Shown piece by piece: positions 33,381 to 41,709 of a stretch of DNA of 41,709 nt (position 1 is the first letter of the stretch; every line of letters begins with the position of its first letter). The position numbers and the translations under genes are program-made. The notes beneath the pieces are model-generated. The model worked only from the letters and a program-made list of their open reading frames with translations, did no database searches and had not been told where the DNA came from. The stretch is from Gammaproteobacteria bacterium (GTDB lineage: Bacteria; Pseudomonadota; Gammaproteobacteria; Enterobacterales; Alteromonadaceae), in assembly GCA_013373245.1 (NCBI GenBank), contig JABXID010000051.1, positions 1 through 41,709 on the forward strand, written 5' to 3'.

Positions 33381-36249
33381 ATTTACTTCAATAGCGAGTC
33401 TGGCACCTTTAATAATTAGCCTATTATTGATGAGTATTGATGTCCGAGCAGACAACACCCTCATACCTAGAGAGCAACTACACTTCAAACGAATCACAAC
33501 CAAAGACGGTCTACCTTCGACCTACATTAACACTATTTTGCAGAGAAAAAATGGCCTAATGTGGATTGGAACCAAGGGTGGTTTGGCTCGATTCGACGGT
33601 CTAAATATTACCAGCTATCACTACAACCCTGACAATAATAATGGTTTGGGCAGTGATGATATAACCGCGCTTTACGAAGACCATAAACAACAGCTTTGGG
33701 TTGGCACCATCAATGGTCTTTACAAATTTGATGATGGTACCAGCGATTTTAATCACATTCCGACATTAGACACTAACCAACCGCTCGTAATATTTTACAT
33801 AACTCAAGATAATAACAATCGTTACTGGATAGGCACTGACCAAGGCTTATATGTTTTAGATGAACGCCAACAACTTGTTTGGCAATACAAAGTAGAAAAC
33901 TCAATTAAGTTTATTGGGCAATCATCATCCAATGAAATGTGGATAGGAACGAAACAAGGTCTCTACTTAGTTAATCCAATTACACTTAGCCCAGAAAGCT
34001 TGCCATCTAACAAAAATGATCAACTGCCTAAATACAGTCGCCTCAGTATTTATGATGGATTAATTGATAAAGAAACACTTTGGTTAGCGACTAGAAATTG
34101 GGGACTGATAAAAATTGACCTAAACACCAATACTATTAGTAACGAATACAGTAAGTATAGCGGCCACCTAAATCACGACAGCGTTTGGACTTTGGCAAAA
34201 CAGCAAGATGACTTATGGTTAGGATACTTCTACGATGGCATTAGTCGATTTAGCCCATCATCCGAAACCAATCTATCGCACAAATACCATCCACAAATAA
34301 ATTACACCATCCCATATAACAACGTCAGTAAATTGTACTTCGACAACACAGGTTTACTTTGGATAGCCACCACCAACGGTTTGGCAATTACTGACCCCAA
34401 AAATAAATTGGTGCGTCAAATAGGTGAGTATCAAAGCATTACCAATAAACACGTTTGGAGTATTGATAAACATAAAAGTGACATCTGGTTTGGCACCGAA
34501 GACGGATTAAATAAGTTTAACCTTACTTCCAACAAACTTACTACTTTCCCAAGTTCAAACGGTGACGGCAAACTGCCAAATACTATTATATGGTCCCTTT
34601 ATGCAACAAACGAACATGTTTGGCTTGGCACTAATTCTGGTTTACTAAAGTTCAACCCCAAACAGAATTCTGCAACACGAATAACTAATCCAAAAACCTT
34701 TGAGCAGTACGGTGACGAAGAGAGTATATACAATGTTACAGAGCATAATAATCAACTGATATTAGGCTATTACAATGGCTCAATAGCGACATTTGATTTA
34801 AAAACAGAGCAGTTTATAAACACCTTTTCCGACATTTCGACCGGTTACATAACAAATATAATACCTTTTGAAAGTACTTACATTGTTGGTAGTCAGCATG
34901 GTCTAACTATTTTAAATATAGAACAACCCGATAGTTCGCAACGTCTAATTGACTACCACATCACTTCAATGAAACTGATCAATGAGCAACTATGGGTCGG
35001 TACATTGTCTGATGGCCTATATCTATTAGAAGTGAAAGACAAACAATGGCAAATCAAAAAGCGCCTTGCTAAAACGAATAAACTACCAAATAACAGCATT
35101 AAAGCACTTTCGGTCAGCAACAATGGTGACGTTTGGGTCAGTAGTCGAGGTCTTATATATAAAATAAAGCAGAGTGATTACTCTGTGCAATTATACACTC
35201 ATCAATTTCACTGGCTAAATATGGAGTTTCATGAAAATGCATCTAGCTTTGCTAAAGACGATCTCATTATTTTTGGCGGCAATGAAGGGATCGTATTTTT
35301 TCCAACCGACGCAATCAAGCAACAAACTGCATTTCCACCACTGACGCTGTCATCCTATCTCATTTCCAATGAAAGATATTTTAATATCACGAGCAAAGGT
35401 AAAATCAAAATCCCACCAAAACATAAATTTTATGCCTTTAACGTGAGCGCATTAGAGTTTTTATCACCAGAATCTATTGTTTATCAATACAAATTACTGC
35501 CTGGCAAAGAGAATTGGCAAACGCTAGAGAGTAGCGAATTATCTCTGAGTAACCTGCCATACAATGAATATGAATTAAAACTCAGAGCGACAAACTCTAA
35601 CCAAGAGTTTAATCGACAAAGTTTTGATATTTACTTGGATATTATGCCCCCGTTTTGGTGGAGCACATACGCAAAAGCACTCTATGTTTTCCTACTCATT
35701 GGCTTTGTGTTATTTCAAATAATGCGTCTAAAACACATGACATTTAAAGCCAAACACGATGCGCTTACTGGCTTACCAAACCGCGAGTATTTGACCCAAG
35801 AGTTAACCCTTAAAATTAAAAACGCCGAGCGCTACAACTACAACATTGCGGTTTTATTTTTTGATTTAAATGACTTTAAATCGATCAATGACAATTATGG
35901 TCATGATGTGGGTGACAGGTTATTAAAGCACGTCGGTACTCATATCAATCAATGCATTCGAGAACATGATTTTTTTGCGAGACAGTCCGGAGATGAGTTT
36001 ATACTGATACTTGATAAAATAGCGGATGATGTGGCGCTTCAAACCGCTATTGAACGAATATTATCGGCATTTAATCAAAAATTTACTTATGAACAACAAG
36101 AGATTAAATATCAAAGCAGCATTGGTATCAGTATTTATTCTGCTCACAATAGAGTATCGGTTAAAGAATTGATAAAACAGGCTGATACCGCCATGTACAA
36201 ATCTAAAGTGTCTAAAGAACCATACTGTTACTTCAGACACCCTAGTTAA
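33364..36249 (+). CDS. Two-component-regulator-type beta-propeller receptor with Y_Y_Y domain, TM helix and C-terminal GGDEF diguanylate cyclase domain
   Basis: Repeated W(I/V/L)GT..GL blades; DIYLDIMPPFWWSTYAKALYVFLLIGFVLF TM; HDALTGLPNREYL...NDNYGHDVGDRLL...REHDFFARQSGDEF. Confidence 0.9.
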   Translation: MMNQTKFTSIASLAPLIISLLLMSIDVRADNTLIPREQLHFKRITTKDGLPSTYINTILQRKNGLMWIGTKGGLARFDGLNITSYHYNPDNNNGLGSDDITALYEDHKQQLWVGTINGLYKFDDGTSDFNHIPTLDTNQPLVIFYITQDNNNRYWIGTDQGLYVLDERQQLVWQYKVENSIKFIGQSSSNEMWIGTKQGLYLVNPITLSPESLPSNKNDQLPKYSRLSIYDGLIDKETLWLATRNWGLIKIDLNTNTISNEYSKYSGHLNHDSVWTLAKQQDDLWLGYFYDGISRFSPSSETNLSHKYHPQINYTIPYNNVSKLYFDNTGLLWIATTNGLAITDPKNKLVRQIGEYQSITNKHVWSIDKHKSDIWFGTEDGLNKFNLTSNKLTTFPSSNGDGKLPNTIIWSLYATNEHVWLGTNSGLLKFNPKQNSATRITNPKTFEQYGDEESIYNVTEHNNQLILGYYNGSIATFDLKTEQFINTFSDISTGYITNIIPFESTYIVGSQHGLTILNIEQPDSSQRLIDYHITSMKLINEQLWVGTLSDGLYLLEVKDKQWQIKKRLAKTNKLPNNSIKALSVSNNGDVWVSSRGLIYKIKQSDYSVQLYTHQFHWLNMEFHENASSFAKDDLIIFGGNEGIVFFPTDAIKQQTAFPPLTLSSYLISNERYFNITSKGKIKIPPKHKFYAFNVSALEFLSPESIVYQYKLLPGKENWQTLESSELSLSNLPYNEYELKLRATNSNQEFNRQSFDIYLDIMPPFWWSTYAKALYVFLLIGFVLFQIMRLKHMTFKAKHDALTGLPNREYLTQELTLKIKNAERYNYNIAVLFFDLNDFKSINDNYGHDVGDRLLKHVGTHINQCIREHDFFARQSGDEFILILDKIADDVALQTAIERILSAFNQKFTYEQQEIKYQSSIGISIYSAHNRVSVKELIKQADTAMYKSKVSKEPYCYFRHPS

Positions 36250-36258
36250 GTAATATCA

Positions 36259-38310
36259 TCACTGATATTTAGCAAACCACGCAAGTATATTTTCAATCTT
36301 GGCGACCATTCGTGACGGCTTTCCTGCTATGCCATGTGGCGAACCTGGCACTCTCACCATGATGGTATCAACTTTACGTAATTTTAATGCTTGGTAAAAC
36401 TGTTCAGTTTCAGACATCGGTGTGCGTCGGTCTGCTTCACCTGTTAATAACATAGTTGGCGTAGTGACATTACCAACTAGCGACAACGGAGAACGTTGCC
36501 AATAATGCTCAAAGTTATCCCACGGCATGCCCGGAAATTGATTAGGAATTTGACCTAAATAACTGTCCGCTGTTAATACTTTTGAAATCCAGTTGATCAC
36601 AGGTTTCGATACCGCAGCTGCTTTGAAGCGATCCGTCAAGCCAATGGCATAAGCACTGGCGATACCACCTGCAGAACCACCTGCTATGTATAGTTTTTCT
36701 TTGTCGATAAACCCTTTATCGATCATGGCATCCACACCACTCATGTGATCGGCAAAGTCGTATTTGCTCGAATATTTATTTTGCAATAACAAGGCGAAAC
36801 GTTCGCCGTAACCGGTGCTGCCTCTGTGATTGTCATAAAATACAACGTAACCTTCTGCTGCAAAGCGTTGTAGCTCAGCCGTGAAATGCGGACCGTAAGA
36901 CAAATGCGGACCGCCGTGAATTTCTAGAATTAGTGGATATTTTTTACTTGGATCAAAATCTGGCGGGGTAATGTACCAACCTTGAATTTCTTCGCCATCG
37001 ATTGACGAGTTGTAAATGACTTCGGAGACCTCACCCAGTACTTTGTGACCTAATACATCTTCATTCAAATAAGTAACTTGAGTATTAGTACCTCTAACAT
37101 TGGTGTATACATCCGCAGGTCGGTCAGTTTTACCCTTCGTATAAGCCACTACATCATTATTCACGTCAAATGTAGCAAAGGTGTATGGGCGTCCCATTGT
37201 GCCACCACCAAGTCCTTGTACTAGCTTTTTATGCTGGGACTTTAAGTCGGTATATCCAATAGTAACCGTGCCTCGCTCTTCCATTTGATAGTAAAGCCCC
37301 GAGCCATTCTTATTCCAGTGAATGTTAGACAAGGCGTTGTCGATGTTTTTGGACAAGTTTGTTTGCCAGTCTGCTCCGGCTATGTTTTTGATCATTAAGT
37401 AGCGATTGCGATACGCCAGCTTCTTATCGTCAGCACTTAGATAAGCAATATATTTTCCGTCAGGAGAAACCTTCGGGTTATATTCAGCGCCTGGCTCATC
37501 GGTAATTTGCTGAATATCACCGTCTAATGTCACTGAGAAGATATTTGATTCACGCGTTTGATACTCCCACTCATCGTGGCGATTCGCTGAGAAAAAGATT
37601 TTACGACCGGTTTTCCCCCACGCTAACGCGCCACCATGGTTGTAATTGCCTGAAGTCAATTGTCTCGCTGTACCACCTAGTGCTGGGATCACAAAAATAT
37701 GTGTATAGGCAGGTTCTAAAATTCCAGCGCCGTCAGCTTGATAACGCGCTTTGGTTACGTACTCTACACTTTCCGACCACTTGGCGCCTTTTGGTTTTTT
37801 CGGCATTTTTACGTCGAGCGGTTTATGGCTGTCTTTCACTTTCATTGTGAAAGCTATTTGCTCGCCATCCGGCGACCAAGTTACATTGCCAATCGACTCT
37901 TGCACATTGCTCAATAAGGCTGTTTGTCCTGTATCCATCCAGCGCACATAAAGCTGAGACTGACCGTCTTCGTTGGAGATGTATGCTAATCGGTCACCGC
38001 TTGGAGACCAGACCGGTGAATGGAAACTGTTTTTGCCAGAAAATAAAGGACGATGGTTATTACCGTCAACATCCACAATCCAAATATTCGAGCGGTTTGT
38101 GTCGGTCATTATGTCGCTGGTACGACGCACATAAGCGACTTTTTTACCGTCTGCTGAAACTTTAGGTGTCGCAGCAATTTCCAGATTAAAAATATCTTCT
38201 GACTGCAAATATTTTGAAGTGTCAGATTGGGCTATAGTCGACGTTATACTCAAGGCCGACAGCAACAACACATTTAAATAAGATGGTTTTCGAAAATGAA
38301 AAGCTGACAT
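36259..38310 (-). CDS. S9 family peptidase (prolyl oligopeptidase-like, N-terminal propeller)
   Basis: YIAGGSAGGIASAYAIG (GxSxG), LLTGEADRRTPMSET, GSPHGI; signal sequence. Confidence 0.92.
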   Translation of the reverse strand: MSAFHFRKPSYLNVLLLSALSITSTIAQSDTSKYLQSEDIFNLEIAATPKVSADGKKVAYVRRTSDIMTDTNRSNIWIVDVDGNNHRPLFSGKNSFHSPVWSPSGDRLAYISNEDGQSQLYVRWMDTGQTALLSNVQESIGNVTWSPDGEQIAFTMKVKDSHKPLDVKMPKKPKGAKWSESVEYVTKARYQADGAGILEPAYTHIFVIPALGGTARQLTSGNYNHGGALAWGKTGRKIFFSANRHDEWEYQTRESNIFSVTLDGDIQQITDEPGAEYNPKVSPDGKYIAYLSADDKKLAYRNRYLMIKNIAGADWQTNLSKNIDNALSNIHWNKNGSGLYYQMEERGTVTIGYTDLKSQHKKLVQGLGGGTMGRPYTFATFDVNNDVVAYTKGKTDRPADVYTNVRGTNTQVTYLNEDVLGHKVLGEVSEVIYNSSIDGEEIQGWYITPPDFDPSKKYPLILEIHGGPHLSYGPHFTAELQRFAAEGYVVFYDNHRGSTGYGERFALLLQNKYSSKYDFADHMSGVDAMIDKGFIDKEKLYIAGGSAGGIASAYAIGLTDRFKAAAVSKPVINWISKVLTADSYLGQIPNQFPGMPWDNFEHYWQRSPLSLVGNVTTPTMLLTGEADRRTPMSETEQFYQALKLRKVDTIMVRVPGSPHGIAGKPSRMVAKIENILAWFAKYQ

Positions 38311-38441
38311 GAATTCACTCCAATAAATAATATACGCTCTAACATAATAAACTCAGTTACACCTGTCACTTTAATTATGTAAAACAACAAATTAGTACGA
38401 TAAGTGACAGTTATCCCATTTCTATTAAATTAGGCCATAAA

Positions 38442-38473
38442 AAAAATGCAGAAAGTGACCTTTCTGCATTTTC
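38442..38473 (-). terminator. Rho-independent terminator of the M16 peptidase gene
   Basis: Minus strand aaaatgcagaaa ggtcac tttctgcattttttttat. Confidence 0.8.
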
Positions 38474-38498
38474 TAAATACAAATAACTCAGAGGTTAT

Positions 38499-41306
38499 TT
38501 ACGATTTTTCCGCCGCTTTGGCAAAATCACCTGCGGTGAATATATTTAACTCGTCAGTCGCAATATATTTTTTAAACGCAGCATTTACTTCTTCAAGCGT
38601 TAACGAACGGATTTTTTGCTCGTATTCGTTGTACCATTCAAGATCACGATTTAACTCGGTATTGTTCTTCAACAACCCAGCGATGTAGCTATCACTCGAC
38701 CAAGACACACGTAAACTTTTCAATTGACCTTCAATCGCATTATCAAGTTCAGTTTGAGTGAAACCTTCGCTCAGAACTTTTTCAACTTCTTCGTTGTACG
38801 CCACTACTACTTTTTTCATATTTTCTGGCGCTGCAATCGCTCGCATATAATAAATTCCAAAACGTTCATGGAAGTCCAATTGCATACCAGAGCCTGTTCC
38901 ATAGCTGTAGCCCTCTTTCACACGAATACGCTGCATCAAACGAGATGCGAAGCCACTGCCACCAAAGATATGGTTAGCTGTAATCGCTGCATGGTAGTCA
39001 GGGTGTTGCTGATTTAGGTCTAGTCTGTGGCCGATAAACAAGGTCGAATTCGCTTTGTCTGGTGTTTCAATCCAGCTATCGACGCCTTGAACATCAGCAT
39101 ATTTAGTATGCATTTTCTCGTAGTCAGTTCCGCTGTTAAAGCCAGCAAATCGTTTCTCTAGTTGTGCAGAGAAAGCCGCTGCATCAACATCACCGACAAC
39201 GCCAATATGCGCATGTTCAAACGTTAAGTGTTGTTTATATACTTTCTTCAAACGAGCTTGGGTAATTCTATTAAGTGCTGCAATTTCTTCATCTATGCTT
39301 TGGAACGCTAAAGGGTGCCCTTTTTTATGAGCGTTTAAAGACTTTCTTAAGGTTGCAACAGCAATAGCTGCAGGCTCATTGCGGTTAGATTCTTTGCCTG
39401 TGATCACAGCTTGACGATCGATATCAATCTCAGTTGGTGCAAACTCAGGAGTAGCAAGCATTTCAGCAACGAAATCCAATGTCTCAGTTAGGTTTTCTTT
39501 TACTGCTTTAATGCCGACATTGATCTCACCTAACGTGTTAGTACTGATATTAATTGATGCCTTCAACTCATCCATTTTAGAAGCGATCTCAGACTTAGAG
39601 TATTTCGCATTGCCGCTGTACAACAAGCCCCCCATCAATTTAAAGTCCTGCTCGTAGCCTTTCAAAGAATTAACATTACCTGTTGGTAAAGTCATTGAAA
39701 TTTGTACTTCGCCACCTCTGAGTTTTTTCGGGTAGATACTGACTTCTGCACCTGTCGACCAATTAAACTTCTGAAGACGCGCTTGGATGTTTGGTACTGT
39801 ATTGTCGTAAACCTCGCCAGCTTCAATGGCTTCACGACCTTTGTAGTCTTTTAGCAGTTCGTCAATACTTTCAGCTTGAGTAATTTCTGCTCTCACTGGA
39901 TCTTTAGTTGGAATAAATCGGCCTATGGTTCTGTTGCTTTGAACTAAGTATTTCTCCGCGACCATTTGCACATCTTCAGCTGTCACTTTTTCAACTAAAT
40001 CTCTGAAATAAAAGATGTAACGATAATCGCCCATAGCGATAAATTCAGACAACTCCATACCTACCGAGGTTACATTTCTTAAACCTTCTTCGGTTTCCTT
40101 TAAGATTGCAGCTTTTGCTTCTTCCACTTCTTTTTCAGTGATCTTCTTAGCTGCTACTTGTTCTACTTGAGCAAGCAAACTCTTTTCTAACTCAGTGTAA
40201 TCTTGGCCTTTAATGCCTTGAGTTAACACAGTAAACATCGAAGGTTCTTTACGTAAAAATGATAAAACCCATTGACCTGATGCCAAGCCAGGCTCAACCA
40301 GCTCTTTTTGCAAACGGCCACGCGCTTGGTCAGAGAAAATACGAGTTAAAACTTGTACCGCTGGTGTGTCTTTATGCAATGCCGAAGGGACATGATATTG
40401 CACGCCTATAATTGGCACTTCACCAGTGCGGCGAAGGTTAACAACACGTTCACCATCTTGTGTAGGCTCAACCGTATATAGCGGCTCGATTGGCGCCTCA
40501 GGTTTAGCTAATACACCAAACTTTTCTTTGATCAACGCCATTGTTTTTTCTTTGTCAAAACGACCAGCAACAGTCAACACGGCATTGTCTGGACGATAGT
40601 GCTTTTTATAAAACTCTCTTAAGCGCGGAAATGGAAAGTTTTCAACATCAGAACGCGCGCCTATGGTTGAGTTTGCATAGTTGTGCCAAAGATAAGACGT
40701 TGAATCCATACGAGCCATTAGAATACGAAATGGGTTGTTTTCACCACGTTCCATTTCATTACGAACAACGGTCATTTCACTTTCCAACTGTTCAGCAGTG
40801 AATGTTGCATTGACCATACGGTCCGCTTCCATTCCTAGCGCCCACTCTAAATTTTCATCGTTTGCTTCAAACAACTCAAAGTAGTTAGTTCGATCTAACC
40901 ACGTCGTGGCGTTAACACGCATACCACGTTTGTTAAATTCTTTGTCGATATCTTTATAATTAGTAGAGCCTTTGAACAACATATGTTCAAGTAAATGCGC
41001 CATTCCGGTTTCACCGTAATGTTCATGCACCGAACCAACACGGTATGTGATGTTGACTAACGTTTTAGGCTGAGCCGGATCAGGATATAAAAGTACCTTT
41101 AAACCATTTGGTAGGCTGTATTCGTCGATGCCTTCAACATTACGAACAAATTCTAAATTGCCCGTTTGTTTTGCCGACGTTGCTTCGGTTGTGTTGGATG
41201 AATTGCCAGACTCAATGGCTGCACAACTTGCTAATGCCAAAAGTGCGCTCGATATGAGTAATTTTTTTGACAAAGGGAAAGTAAAAGTAGAATAAGTTTT
41301 CTTCAT
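38499..41306 (-). CDS. M16 family zinc metallopeptidase (lipoprotein, two M16 halves)
   Basis: HLLEHMLFKG (HxxEH) zinc motif; lipobox LALASC. Confidence 0.93.
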   Translation of the reverse strand: MKKTYSTFTFPLSKKLLISSALLALASCAAIESGNSSNTTEATSAKQTGNLEFVRNVEGIDEYSLPNGLKVLLYPDPAQPKTLVNITYRVGSVHEHYGETGMAHLLEHMLFKGSTNYKDIDKEFNKRGMRVNATTWLDRTNYFELFEANDENLEWALGMEADRMVNATFTAEQLESEMTVVRNEMERGENNPFRILMARMDSTSYLWHNYANSTIGARSDVENFPFPRLREFYKKHYRPDNAVLTVAGRFDKEKTMALIKEKFGVLAKPEAPIEPLYTVEPTQDGERVVNLRRTGEVPIIGVQYHVPSALHKDTPAVQVLTRIFSDQARGRLQKELVEPGLASGQWVLSFLRKEPSMFTVLTQGIKGQDYTELEKSLLAQVEQVAAKKITEKEVEEAKAAILKETEEGLRNVTSVGMELSEFIAMGDYRYIFYFRDLVEKVTAEDVQMVAEKYLVQSNRTIGRFIPTKDPVRAEITQAESIDELLKDYKGREAIEAGEVYDNTVPNIQARLQKFNWSTGAEVSIYPKKLRGGEVQISMTLPTGNVNSLKGYEQDFKLMGGLLYSGNAKYSKSEIASKMDELKASINISTNTLGEINVGIKAVKENLTETLDFVAEMLATPEFAPTEIDIDRQAVITGKESNRNEPAAIAVATLRKSLNAHKKGHPLAFQSIDEEIAALNRITQARLKKVYKQHLTFEHAHIGVVGDVDAAAFSAQLEKRFAGFNSGTDYEKMHTKYADVQGVDSWIETPDKANSTLFIGHRLDLNQQHPDYHAAITANHIFGGSGFASRLMQRIRVKEGYSYGTGSGMQLDFHERFGIYYMRAIAAPENMKKVVVAYNEEVEKVLSEGFTQTELDNAIEGQLKSLRVSWSSDSYIAGLLKNNTELNRDLEWYNEYEQKIRSLTLEEVNAAFKKYIATDELNIFTAGDFAKAAEKS

Positions 41307-41411
41307 TATATGTCCTTAAGTAGAATCTAACTTTTTATAAAACAACTGGTTTCCATTTGCAAAGCTTGGCACGTTCAAATTGTAAAATAAAGTAAACCGA
41401 ATAAAAGATAT

Positions 41412-41435
41412 AAACGTATAGACGTCTAGATGTTA
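41412..41435. promoter_or_regulatory. Tandem MetJ boxes upstream of metK
   Basis: Three contiguous 8-mers aaacgtat | agacgtct | agatgtta; the central one equals the AGACGTCT consensus. Confidence 0.8.
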
Positions 41436-41539
41436 AAAAGTACTAGGCATTTTTACCGTTTGTGGTTTAAAATTGTCAAAATTTTAAAGCTTTGCTCACA
41501 CTGTGTAACAGTGCAGCTTTCATAAGAGAGAATTTATTA

Positions 41540-41709
41540 ATGGCAAAACATTTATTTACCTCAGAATCTGTGTCAGAAGGTCATCCGGATAAAATAGCGG
41601 ATCAAATTTCAGATGCGGTTTTAGACGCAATATTAGAGCAAGATCCCAAAGCTCGTGTTGCTTGTGAAACGTACGTTAAAACTGGCATGGTCATGGTTGG
41701 TGGTGAAGT
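41540..41709 (+). CDS. metK: S-adenosylmethionine synthetase, 5' fragment truncated by window end
   Basis: ATGGCAAAACATTTATTTACCTCAGAATCTGTGTCAGAAGGTCATCCGGATAAAATAGCGGATCAAATTTC = [24 protein letters not shown]. Confidence 0.97.

Noticed and set aside
36259-41306. S9 plus M16 peptidase pair as a peptide-modification or bacteriocin-processing locus
   Set aside because: No precursor peptide, RiPP enzyme or exporter nearby; both are common secreted peptidases in marine Alteromonadales.

Overview
The window looks like a chromosomal segment from a marine gammaproteobacterium, probably Alteromonadales and Colwellia/Thalassotalea-like. That placement is inferred from gene content and codon style; no 16S is present. 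It is mostly conserved core genome: pspF-sapABCDF, cysB (-), an orphan soluble histidine kinase, a membrane-anchored coiled-coil protein, a GNAT, etfBA (-), a rhodanese and a methyltransferase (-), gloB, mltD, a Lon-related protease (-), then the E. coli-like cluster leuS-lptE-holA-nadD-rsfS-rlmH-mrdA-mrdB-rlpA-dacA-ybeD-lipB-lipA. After that come an SBP_bac_3 protein overlapping a beta-propeller/GGDEF receptor, an S9 peptidase (-), an M16 peptidase (-), and the 5' end of metK. I see no prophage, CRISPR array, transposase, tRNA or rRNA, and no obviously novel multi-gene system. The most interesting signals are non-coding or regulatory: (1) a structured, terminator-bounded candidate small RNA on the minus strand between the Lon-like gene and leuS; (2) a 22-bp perfect inverted-repeat (MITE/REP-like) element just upstream of dacA; (3) tandem MetJ boxes upstream of metK; (4) a LiuR-like palindrome at the etfBA promoter; (5) terminators embedded in the 3' ends of convergent coding genes; (6) the SBP plus propeller-GGDEF pair with an SGDEF active-site motif and an intact I-site.
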